Shown here: positions 1 through 9,863 of the stretch, piece after piece
How positions within the stretch are numbered: the first letter of the stretch is position 1
How the letters are laid out: every line of letters begins with the position of its first letter
Assembly: GCA_004352715.1 (NCBI GenBank)
Contig: SCFE01000061.1
Span: 1,503,588 to 1,567,587, forward strand
Length of the DNA stretch: 64,000 bases
Source of the DNA: Hofstenia miamia
Lineage: Eukaryota > Xenacoelomorpha > Acoela
Direction of reading: 5' to 3'
Program-made: the position numbers and the translations under genes
The notes under the pieces: model-generated
The model's input: the letters and a program-made list of their open reading frames with translations, nothing else
Databases searched by the model: none
What the model was told of the DNA's origin: nothing

Positions 1-495
1 AAAATTATTAATATTTTCAATACACTTTTCACGAGTTTTAATCCATTTCGTGGTAATTTTTGGGGTTGAGTGAGAAGACTTTTGAAATTTGATAGATGTA
101 AAACAGTGATCCGAGAATGGGCATTCAGAAGAGGTGTACTGGAAGTGTGTATTATTGTTTTCAGCTAATGCAATGTAGTCAATTAGAGTCCTACTCGATG
201 ATGTGATTCTAGTGGGCAATGTTTTATTGGTCAATACAAGATTAAATGTGTTCAAGAACAAATCCATTTTACATTGATCATTAGCATTTAAATAATTGAG
301 GTTCCAATCTCCGAAAAGTACTAAATCTTTATTTTCAGAACAAGCAAGTGATAATTCTTCTTCTAGTTGTTGAATAAAAAAATTGGCGAATTTCTTATGC
401 GGACAGTATGATACATTTAATAATTGTTTTTGAAATCTAGAATTTTTAATTGGATTAGTAATTTCAACCCATAGAAACGCAATAAGAAAAAAGAA
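1..495 (-). pseudogene. LINE-type AP endonuclease (EEP domain) fragment
   Basis: Read on the minus strand, this is the C-terminal half of an endonuclease/exonuclease/phosphatase domain of the kind that starts ORF2 of jockey/CR1-like LINEs and nicks the target DNA. Family landmarks appear in order: LWVEI, then LVLFGDWNLNYL (the GD-x-N motif), then SSRTLIDYI, then SECPFSDHCF (the catalytic SDH). The frame stays open to the window edge at base 1, so the reverse transcriptase would lie outside. Upstream, a run of T residues near 490-497 puts the preceding sequence in another frame (a TGA is met in the main frame), so this copy is probably dead. The family assignment is firm; the exact clade is not. 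Confidence 0.75.
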
Positions 496-837
496 TCATC
501 TTTAAATGAAATTATAGGAATTGGATCTGATGGCGAATATTTTTTAATCAACAATTCAGAAGATGTTCAGCATTCCAATTCACACACAACTCTCACACAG
601 CAGCTTTCATTGCTATCATTAAATACTAACATTTGTAGCATATGTCTGCATGCTTCTGATTTGTGTAAGCGTTCAGGACTTATCAAACATCATATTGTCA
701 ATGGTTCAAGATGTGAAGGTTCAGGGCTACCACCTCGTTCACTTGGAATAACGCCTGTATTTCCCTCACTTTCTGATATTGAAATGTGTTCGATTCCTAC
801 CAGGAAGATCGTTCCAATCTCTGGGCTAAAGCTGTGA
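475..837 (+). CDS. N-terminal zinc-finger segment of the RLE retrotransposon
   Basis: The frame is open from 475 to a stop at 835-837. It contains CSIC followed 14 residues later by a His-His pair (GLIKHH), which resembles the C2H2 fingers (C-x2-C ... R-x-GL-x2-H) at the N-terminus of R2/NeSL-type elements, where they bind target DNA. The spacing is longer than the classic C-x2-C-x12-H. The next coding block overlaps in another frame from 783, so a one-base frameshift between about 783 and 837 separates finger and body. The start codon is unknown: ATG at 610 is the first Met, but acidic/polar sequence continues in frame upstream of it. Confidence 0.45.
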   Translation, partial: KRNKKKESSLNEIIGIGSDGEYFLINNSEDVQHSNSHTTLTQQLSLLSLNTNICSICLHASDLCKRSGLIKHHIVNGSRCEGSGLPPRSLGITPVFPSLSDIEMCSIPTRKIVPISGLKL

Positions 838-1211
838 ATCACTCTTTTAGTAAGGTTAAGTGGGAACCAAGTTTCATTAATCATTGGGTGGAGATTTTTA
901 TTTTGCCTGCTTGTGTTCTCCGGTCTCCTCCTCGTGGGGGCTCCAAACACCTGAAATACGAAGAGTCAATTCTCAAGAGCCGCTTAGAGTGTTGGTTGAA
1001 TGGTGATTATGCTCAACTTTGGTACGAAGCAACTGTAAGTTCTGGCAACATTAAAAATAAATCATCTTCTGTCAGTTCCAGCCAAAATCTTAAGAGAGCT
1101 AGACAGCTTGGTCACGAAGGCAGTTTTCGTAGAGCCATAGCAGCCCTAAGATCTGATGGTCTAAGCTTTGATGAGCAAACATTTCATGCACTAAAGGAGA
1201 AGCATCCCAAC
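783..1211 (+). CDS. RLE retrotransposon polyprotein, N-terminal block (runs into gap)
   Basis: The open frame begins right after a stop at 780-782 and runs into the assembly gap, with about 143 residues visible. Conserved-looking blocks are LPACVLRSPPRGG, then SRLECWLNGDYAQLW, then RARQLGHEGSFRRAIAALRSDG. From memory, this order matches the region upstream of the reverse transcriptase in a widespread metazoan retroelement family that ends in an RPAD...DVTV nuclease. No catalytic residues lie here. The codon pattern and strand agree with 1963-3621, and the block is most simply the same protein interrupted by the gap. It lacks a start of its own: the first codon is GTG at 786, so it depends on the frameshifted upstream segment. 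Confidence 0.6.
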
Positions 1212-1962
1212 NNNNNNNNNNNNNNNNNNNNNNNNNNNNNNNNNNNNNNNNNNNNNNNNNNNNNNNNNNNNNNNNNNNNNNNNNNNNNNNNNNNNNNNNN
1301 NNNNNNNNNNNNNNNNNNNNNNNNNNNNNNNNNNNNNNNNNNNNNNNNNNNNNNNNNNNNNNNNNNNNNNNNNNNNNNNNNNNNNNNNNNNNNNNNNNNN
1401 NNNNNNNNNNNNNNNNNNNNNNNNNNNNNNNNNNNNNNNNNNNNNNNNNNNNNNNNNNNNNNNNNNNNNNNNNNNNNNNNNNNNNNNNNNNNNNNNNNNN
1501 NNNNNNNNNNNNNNNNNNNNNNNNNNNNNNNNNNNNNNNNNNNNNNNNNNNNNNNNNNNNNNNNNNNNNNNNNNNNNNNNNNNNNNNNNNNNNNNNNNNN
1601 NNNNNNNNNNNNNNNNNNNNNNNNNNNNNNNNNNNNNNNNNNNNNNNNNNNNNNNNNNNNNNNNNNNNNNNNNNNNNNNNNNNNNNNNNNNNNNNNNNNN
1701 NNNNNNNNNNNNNNNNNNNNNNNNNNNNNNNNNNNNNNNNNNNNNNNNNNNNNNNNNNNNNNNNNNNNNNNNNNNNNNNNNNNNNNNNNNNNNNNNNNNN
1801 NNNNNNNNNNNNNNNNNNNNNNNNNNNNNNNNNNNNNNNNNNNNNNNNNNNNNNNNNNNNNNNNNNNNNNNNNNNNNNNNNNNNNNNNNNNNNNNNNNNN
1901 NNNNNNNNNNNNNNNNNNNNNNNNNNNNNNNNNNNNNNNNNNNNNNNNNNNNNNNNNNNNNT

Positions 1963-3621
1963 TGGGTTTATTTTTGCTACTCCCAGCCTTCTCGATTGAA
2001 ATTTGGATCTAAATCCTTGCTTTCAGCTTGCGGTGTTCAACAAGGTGATCCCTTGGCTCCCCTTTTGTTTGCTTTAGCTATTCACCGAATCGTTTCTGCT
2101 ATTAAAGATAAATTTCCTGAATTAACATGCAACGCATGGTATTTAGATGATGGTTCTCTTGTTGGGGACGTTCCATCTTTGTGTAAAGTTTTTGAGTTTG
2201 TGGTGTTAGCTATGAAAAAAGTAGGCATGGAAATTAGTTTAACTAAATGTGAAGTTTGGTCGCCTAATCCTAATTGCGATTTCAGTGCTTTGCCCAAATC
2301 AATCAACAGACGAAAAGATGGTATTGTCAATCTTGGAGCTCCTATCTCCAAGTCTCCAAAATTTGTCCAAGAGTTCTTCTCGAAACGTGTTTCTAAGTCC
2401 ATTCAAATTATGAATGAAATAAAATTACTTGAAGATCCACAGTTAGAATTACATCTGTTAAGAAGCTGTGCCTCACTACCTAAGATATCGTTTTGTTTAA
2501 GAACTTCTAATCCCGCAACTGTTACAGCAGAATTGGAAGAATTTGATTCAGCAGTTCATCAGTCTCTAGAAAGTATAGCAGGTTCAGCTGTTTCTGTGTC
2601 ACAAAGACTACAAGCATCCTTGCCAATTTCTAAAGGAGGTCTTGGATTACCACTAGCGTCAACAATTGCTTCTGCAGCGTTCTTAGGGTCATATGTGGAC
2701 AATAAAGAACTATGTAAACAGATTGTTTCTATTGATGATTATATTTACTCTGTGCCACATCAGTGTTTGCAAGAACTTTCTAGCAAAGGAATAGCGTTGA
2801 CTGAAATGCCTTTACACATGGCGCCAAAAGCACAGAAGTCTATTTGTTCACTTTTACAACAAGTTAGCCAGAATACTTGTTTATCCTCCAGTTTGTCTCC
2901 TCGCGATAAAGCAAGACTTCTCTCTTGTTCCATACCAGGAAGTGGGGATTGGTTGGCTGCCATTCCCTTGAAAGCACTTGGTCTTTCTTTCGCTCCTGCA
3001 GAATTCCGAATTTTGCTTTGTTATCGGTTTGGCATCCCCTTAATTAATTATGACAAAAAATGTCCAAAATGCTTTAAGCCTTTGGATTTATTCAGTGATC
3101 ATGCCATGTCCTGCGCGGTTGATGGTGAAAGAATTGCGCGCCATGATCGACTCAGGGACGCTATTTTTGCAACTGCTTCGAAATTTGCTTTGTCTCCTGT
3201 GCTTGAAAAGTCTAACCTCACTGATTCTCGTGCTCGTCCTGGGGACATCTTTTTGCCATCCTGGTCTTCTGGCCGACCAGCTGCTCTAGACGTGACTGTA
3301 ATTAGTTCACTGCAGCCTTCGATTGTTTCTCTTGCGGGTACTAATGCTGGTCATGCTCTGGAAGTTTCAGACAACCGAAAGCTTACTAAATACGCAGAAT
3401 CATGTTCAGCAGCTGGTATATCCTTCATACCACTATCAGTGGAAGCTCTAGGAGGATGGTCACCAATTGCTATCAAAGTATTCTCCAAGATGTCTTTTAT
3501 GTCTTCTGCCAGAAATGCCTCTTGCGATCTGAATACGGTTTCTACATACTTTTTTCAGCAATTGTCAGTAATTTTACAGCGGGGAAATGCTACACTTCTT
3601 TTATCAAGATATGGTTGTTAG
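1963..3621 (+). CDS. Reverse transcriptase with C-terminal CCHC knuckle and restriction-like endonuclease
   Basis: 552 codons are open from the gap edge to TAG at 3619-3621. RT motifs: GVQQGDPLAPLLF (motif 4/B) at 2032-2070 and WYLDDGSL, with the catalytic YLDD at 2140-2151. The GGLGLP block near 2635 and the GDWLAAIP block near 2944 follow. At 3061-3114 lies a knuckle, C-x2-C-x8-H-x4-C, then RHDRLRDAIF. ARPGD (D codon at 3244), then ALDVTV (D at 3289, 14 residues later), then NRKLTKY (near 3373) reproduce the PD...D...K-x2-KY pattern of restriction-like endonucleases in R2-type elements. The protein would nick DNA and prime reverse transcription from the nick. This part carries no internal stop and is well preserved. 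Confidence 0.8.
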   Translation, partial: WVYFCYSQPSRLKFGSKSLLSACGVQQGDPLAPLLFALAIHRIVSAIKDKFPELTCNAWYLDDGSLVGDVPSLCKVFEFVVLAMKKVGMEISLTKCEVWSPNPNCDFSALPKSINRRKDGIVNLGAPISKSPKFVQEFFSKRVSKSIQIMNEIKLLEDPQLELHLLRSCASLPKISFCLRTSNPATVTAELEEFDSAVHQSLESIAGSAVSVSQRLQASLPISKGGLGLPLASTIASAAFLGSYVDNKELCKQIVSIDDYIYSVPHQCLQELSSKGIALTEMPLHMAPKAQKSICSLLQQVSQNTCLSSSLSPRDKARLLSCSIPGSGDWLAAIPLKALGLSFAPAEFRILLCYRFGIPLINYDKKCPKCFKPLDLFSDHAMSCAVDGERIARHDRLRDAIFATASKFALSPVLEKSNLTDSRARPGDIFLPSWSSGRPAALDVTVISSLQPSIVSLAGTNAGHALEVSDNRKLTKYAESCSAAGISFIPLSVEALGGWSPIAIKVFSKMSFMSSARNASCDLNTVSTYFFQQLSVILQRGNATLLLSRYGC

Positions 3622-6256
3622 GGTTCAAGCAATTCATGTCTAATCTGTGGCATCTGGAACACAAACTCAACCATTGTACAAGTTTTTCAATATCGATCAC
3701 CCAAAAAATAATTATTGTAATGTTAATTTTATATGTATTGATTTTCGTTCTTTTTTAAAAAAAAATTTATATTCGGTGATTCTTAAATATTCTATTTTTT
3801 TAATGTTAATTTTGTAAAATGTGTTTTATTAAATAAAATCTTGGTTTCTTTTTTCGAATAATATATTGCTATCATGACTTTAGTCGCGATAGCTTCAACA
3901 AATGTGTGCCACTTTTCTAATCATTTATGACAACATATTTTTACATAAATAGCTCCTCGTGATCAGTGAGATCAAACTCTAAATCAGGGAAGATAAAGGT
4001 TTAAAAATGAATTTCAATGAGTTTTTTTTCAAAGCCCATAGCAACTTTAAATTTGAAGTTCAAACATTTGACCCAACTTTGCTCAATTATTAGACCACTT
4101 TTTAGGCTTCATTGATGTTTGAAGAGCTACAATTGTAAATTCAGGCAGTTCCAACTAAGTATTTTGGAATGTACGCAGAGATTTCAATTCGTTTATAGGG
4201 ATTGCAAATGGATAGTTTTGCTGGAATTATAATTGACCAATTCCTGAGTGTCAGAATTGAAAAAATGTCAGAATTAAATTAGAAATTAGCATTCTAAATT
4301 GCCTATAGAACCCCAACGAGTTCCAAAAATTATTTCTCCTAACCACATGAGCCCGATTGCACATTTATGAAGTGGTTTATAAATCATGACAATGAGAAAG
4401 GTATTTGTAAAATGTTTAATTATAACATTTCAAATTATGAACATTTTATATTGCACTAATGCGAGGCAATGATAATAGGATGTTAGCAAGAGCTCTAGAT
4501 CCTCATTACTAGATTGAAATAAAGAATGCTGTAAATCGTATTAAGTTAATTGTGTGAATTTGTTGATAAATTTTCTTAATCATTTCAAAAAGTAAATATG
4601 AATCGAATATTTTTGTATCCATGATTAATTTTATAAATTCAGTGTTAATAGTAACTAAATAATTGGATTTTGCAAATGTGTAAATAATTTTGAATGATTG
4701 TAAATATAATTTTGTATCAATAAAATCTGCTTCTTTTTTAATAAATTATGTAGATGTAAAAAATGTAAAATTTAGGAATGTTTAATATCTGCTCTCAAAT
4801 TATAAATTCTAATAACAATGGAATTGGAAATTGAATTGAAGTAAAATCTCTGAATGCAAATAATTGTTTATCAAACACGAAATATCTTTGAAAAATGATT
4901 TGCTTTGCTTAGATCAAAAAAATTGACACACTACAAACGTTTCTTCTCAATCTAAATGAATTTTATAATTTTATCATGCATATATTTGATCGGTTCAACT
5001 TAGTGACATACTTCATTTTTCAAATAAAAATGGAAACTATAATAAAAAAGAATTTTACTTGTAGCCTTTAGATGACGTCACTGCACATTACGCAACAAAA
5101 AATTGCTGTTAATAGTTTATCAACGAAGGGTCAACAAGGCAATTTTTACCTTTAATGGATATTCCTCACTGACTATTAGTTTACACATTAACTGTTAAAT
5201 TATTCTGAACTTGGCTTAAGTTGAAGCCAGAACCAACTAAAAATAAAAATCAGCAAAACTAAGATAAAAATAGCTCAAACCCAGTCTAGCTTGCAACAAT
5301 TTAGCATGAATATTTAACAATATAAAACTTTAAAGCAGTGGAATCAAAATTGCATTAGTATTATTAATTAACTGTGAACCTTGCTTACACAAGTGCGCCG
5401 TGTAAGTTCATAGAATAAGCATATTGTGGCCAAACAATAGAATACTCTTGATATTAAGAAATTTCTGTTTATTTGAACTGATCAGTTGATATCAATGAGC
5501 AACAGTTTAATGATTGAATTTGATTTGATGCTAAATTTCCAAATAACGTCAACCCTACAAGAGTGGAATATTCCGGTAGGATGAGCTTGTGAGTGGGCCG
5601 GATTTTCATAAATTCATGGAATCAAGTGGGACAAAAAATTTGTAGCAGATTATTTAATACATGCGTATTATATCTACTTTATTCTATTTCCAAATGAAGC
5701 ATATCTGAATGACATATTTAGGTTCAAGAACTTGTTTTAAAAAATGGAAATTTTATAATCATGTTCTTCAAAGAAACAGTACGTAAACAACCGGTGTATT
5801 AAATAAAATTATTCGTTTCCAATTAAAATTTTGCTATTACAATGATATATGGGACGAAGTGGGCCGAAATTGCAAAGTTTGTGAGGTAGGATAACTTTAA
5901 AATCCCGATGGGATGGGAGTGGGACAAAAAATACCCATCCCAACACTTATGAACTTTTCTGCCAAATGGATGTGAAATTTGAAATCAGTGGCGTTAAATT
6001 ATCCAGGCGTACAGCTGATTACCCAAAATTTTCAATTTTGTATTAACAATGTTATCCATTCTCTGATATAAAGATTGCAATATTTTAAAATATAAGTATT
6101 AAATAAAGTAAAATATTGAGTAAAAAACTGATATGGCGCTTTACTTGTCAATACAATTACTAAAATTTGCCATCAGCTTAAAATGAACACGAATTTTAAT
6201 AAATTGATGCAAACACATTAAAACATATTTTACTAATCATAACAATGTCTTAGAAT
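3622..6256. other. Intergenic AT-rich stretch, no gene recognised
   Basis: After the retrotransposon 3' UTR (AATAAA near 3830) no ORF of note and no convincing exon is visible. A possible diverged hAT-like MITE lies at about 5559-5952: both ends are rich in GTGGGA/GGGATGG-type words otherwise rare here, but its termini match poorly and no target-site duplication was found. A perfect TGACGTCA (CRE-like palindrome) occurs near 5073; its function is unknown. Confidence 0.4.
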
Positions 6257-6329
6257 TTAGTTGGTAGACCAAACTCCTTCAGGGGGATACTTCATTGCTT
6301 GGAGTTTTACTCTTCTCTCGTACTCACTC
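6257..6329 (-). CDS. UBE2I: UBC9 exon 3 (C-terminal helix and stop)
   Basis: Acceptor actttag|GAGTGA restores Arg across the junction, then [14 protein letters not shown] matches the family's C-terminal helix (VEYEKRVRAQAKKF in human). It ends PPEGVWSTN and TAA. Too short for ORF calling; found by extending the gene. Confidence 0.85.
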
Positions 6330-9300
6330 CTAAAGTAAAATTTAAGACAAATGTATTCTGAAATTCAGAAAGAACTTAAACTAAAGCCTTCTTAGCATAG
6401 TTAATGTATGCAGAAAATACGCATCAAGAATAAATGAGCGAAATCTAACATGCAAATTTGTGATAAGATATCGATTAACTTAAAGTGAATCATTCATTTT
6501 GACTTGATTTGTATGTATGTCCTTGCTCGTTTTGGAATGCTATTTTAATGCATACGCACGTTGCATACGATAAGAACATTGCTTAGAAACATGACAAGCT
6601 AAATCAGTAGAATATACCAAACCAACACTGAATTCTGAAACGTTTTGAATATGTATTGGTATAAAGCAATCTTTAAACACTTGTTATTTATATGTTAACA
6701 ATTTTTTAAAATGAATACTCAAATATTTTGGCGAATGGAAGAAGCAGATTTTTCACTTGTTGCTACTTTTAAAATAAACAGCAAACAACAGACAATAACA
6801 GATTTTATAGCAAATGCATTAACGTATTGGTATAATGACAAATGTAAATATACTGCAGTGAAAAATAGAAAGTCACAAACAAACCTGTTTTGTGAATAAA
6901 TAGTATAAGCTTCAGCTTGTGCTGGATCTCGAATGTTTGGATCATTTAAAAGATCCTGAATGCCAAGAAGGATTTGTTTAATTGTTACTGCTGGTCTCCA
7001 GTCTTTGTCTTCATCCAGTAATGATAAACAAACTGTCCCTGATGGATACACGTTAGGATGAAATAATGGGGGCTCGAATTTACATTTTGGAGGTGAACAT
7101 GGATAATCATCCTAAAAAAGCAAAGACTAACTATAAATACACATTGGCGCTGTATACTACAAATTCAACGTATTATGCGCAGTTTGACAATTCCCTCAAT
7201 GATAACTATTAAAGTACATAGGACTTTAACGTCAAAGCAATGCGTAAATCAGCCGCGAGCTTAAGAATTTTAAGAGGGCAGATTTATGTCGAAGACTTAA
7301 AAAAAATTCAAGAAAAACTACATTTTGAAATGTAACCATCTATTTCTTCTTTCAAATCGATTTTATGCTAACTTACCTTAAATTTTACAATGCACATCGA
7401 CATCAAAATATTTTAAATGTACAGTAATGACCCTTTAGAAAAACTGAAAATCCTTGAAAAGGGCACATTTAGCTCCTCTGTCCTCCCATCTAAAGCTATT
7501 TAATCAGACTTATCCATGGATATTATATCCACGGCGATATCCGGATTTCTTTATGGCTACGATGATTAGAAGAGTAAATAAATAATTGCTTTATTCTGAC
7601 TTTTCAAACTGGTGCTTTCGATTTTATAACTGGAACACAGTGTGAATAGATGATAATCAAATCAGTAATCAGTGTGAATTTCATCTTACTATTAGAAACG
7701 GAAGCTTTCATCGTCTACAATCCATGTCTGCTACTAGCGAGCTTGTCGTTGCCAACGTGATAAACATGAGATCTGCTGAGTTGGTCTGGTTACATCTGGA
7801 CGATTCAGAGAGCGATATTCGTGCAACTAAGAATGGGGGCAAGCTTAAGAAATTCCTCAGCTGTGCAAAGTGCAAGCACATTTTCGTTTGGTTCAAATTG
7901 AATTCGACGACGAAATTGTGGATAAACCAAAGCGGCATTGGGAGGATTTGTCTGCATCTTGAAAAGTGCAATAAGTCGCGTTTTTCGTCTTCAAACTGTG
8001 ACCTGCAGCACATGCTAGAGACCAAATCATCAGAGAGAAGGCGAAAACTGCCAGCGGCTTACTACAAGGAATGAAAGAATACCATCAGTGGGAGAAAAAG
8101 CTAAATGCCATCTTGTTTTTTTGTTTGCTTGTTGTTGAATTCTGCTATATCGTAACCATGAATATATTGTCACGAAAATTAGATGTGTATTCCAATAGAT
8201 ATCCCTCGCAATTATTGTACGGGTGTGGATGTATATGGATATTAAAATTCATATTCATGAACAAGTTTGTATTTAATACAATTGTAAATCGTGTGAATTA
8301 TTATAAATTTACTCTTCTTTAAGCCCAATTGACTTTAGATATTGAATTTATGTTGTATTATTTATTCCCAAATCGTTTATTTTAAATAAAATGTCGTTTC
8401 AGTGCTAGATTTGAAGAAGCAAATGTAAGAACGAATGAGCTTTAGTTTATAAAAAACTGTCAAATGAATAAATATTAATGTTAGTTCACTAGTTATTTAA
8501 ATCAGCTAAAGTTTAAGTAGTTCTATTTTAATTAAAAAATATAAAATTGAATGATCAATAAACAAAATCTCTAGTGGGTAGTTGAAAAGCTTTCTTTTAA
8601 AACACAATTTGCTTATTCATCAATCAATCGTAGGCACAATTAAACAAAGATGCATGGGAGAAATTAATATAAATTGTTTTAAATTGCATATATTTTAGTT
8701 TATTGTAAATAGTGTATATATATATATACATTCTTGAACATAATATTTGGCGTTAATTTCACTAAAGATATTGGCGCCTACTACAAATCGTGTGGCGCCT
8801 ACTACATTTATTTATGAAAGACATACAGTAACACTACTTCAAACTACATCATAGCATGTCTTACTTTTTCTCGCACAACGTCAAATGCATGGTCGCTTAC
8901 AGCAAAAATGGCTCTTAAATTTTCATCCGTTGCATTTTCCACAGTATAAATTGTCAATTTGCTTAAGAGTTTTCTTAAATTTTGTTTAATTTATATTCAC
9001 ACTAATGCTTGGCCCACTCACTTCGCACTANNNNNNNNNNNNNNNNNNNNNTACTTCAAACTACATCATAGCATGTCTTACTTTTTCTCGCACAACGTCA
9101 AATGCATGGTCGCTTACAGCAAAAATGGCTCTTAAATTTTCATCCGTTGCATTTTCCACAGTATAAATTGTCAATTTGCTTAAGAGTTTTCTTAAATTTT
9201 GTTTAATTTATATTCACACTAATGCTTGGCCCACTCACTTCGCACTAAAGTTGAGCATTATAAAATGATCTAATTCATTAAAGCGATTATCATATGATTT

Positions 9301-9816
9301 AATACCTAGAAGTATTGCTGCTTTCCATTCATTACAATTAATATGCATACGTTCGTGATTCAAAAAACCAACATTTTTCAAATATGAACTTTTTTGAAAA
9401 TATGGAATTGTTGAATTTTTGCTGTACATGATTCCTAGAAGATTTTCTAGGCCTACCAACGAATCTCCGAACTTAAGTTTGGACCCAATCGTCGAAGGTT
9501 GCGTTTTATGAATGCTATTGTTATCAATTTGTTTAAGTAATAATTTATATTCATTCATGCTCTAAAACATGTTAATTCCTTAAATATTGTAGTAAACCAC
9601 TATTTTTTAAAAATAATTTCTCCTAATTAATACAGCCAAAATAAGTTTTATGTAAAATTAAATGGAATTCGAAAAAATGAAATTTCAAAAATTTTTTATG
9701 GGCACTTTATAACTGATATAGATTGTCCTAAATTAATTTTAGCGAAATCGCAAATACTCTAAAGTCAAACACGAAATTGGTGCGTACTACATTCACCAAC
9801 GTCATAAGCGACTCTC

Positions 9817-9863
<47 letters not shown>

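Larger units (their letters stand above)
475..3840 (+). mobile_element. Non-LTR retrotransposon with restriction-like endonuclease (R2/NeSL-type architecture)
   Basis: One plus-strand element with three readable coding blocks: a cysteine/histidine finger near 638-700, an N-terminal conserved block up to the gap, and reverse transcriptase plus C-terminal endonuclease from 1963 to 3621. A 750-base gap (1212-1961) removes the reverse-transcriptase fingers. A 3' UTR with AATAAA near 3830 follows the stop. RT first, then CCHC knuckle, then PD-(D/E)XK-like nuclease, is the layout of site-specific non-LTR elements; elements with an N-terminal AP endonuclease are built the other way round. The 5' boundary is not visible and is set by the first in-frame stop before the finger ORF. 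No poly(A) tail or target-site duplication was identified. Confidence 0.7.

Noticed and set aside
5559-5952. Another hAT MITE
   Set aside because: Composition is suggestive but the ends agree poorly and there is no target-site duplication.
8770-8806. Repeated GGCGCCTACTACA words near the orphan gene's 3' end
   Set aside because: Only two short copies; too little to call a regulatory element.
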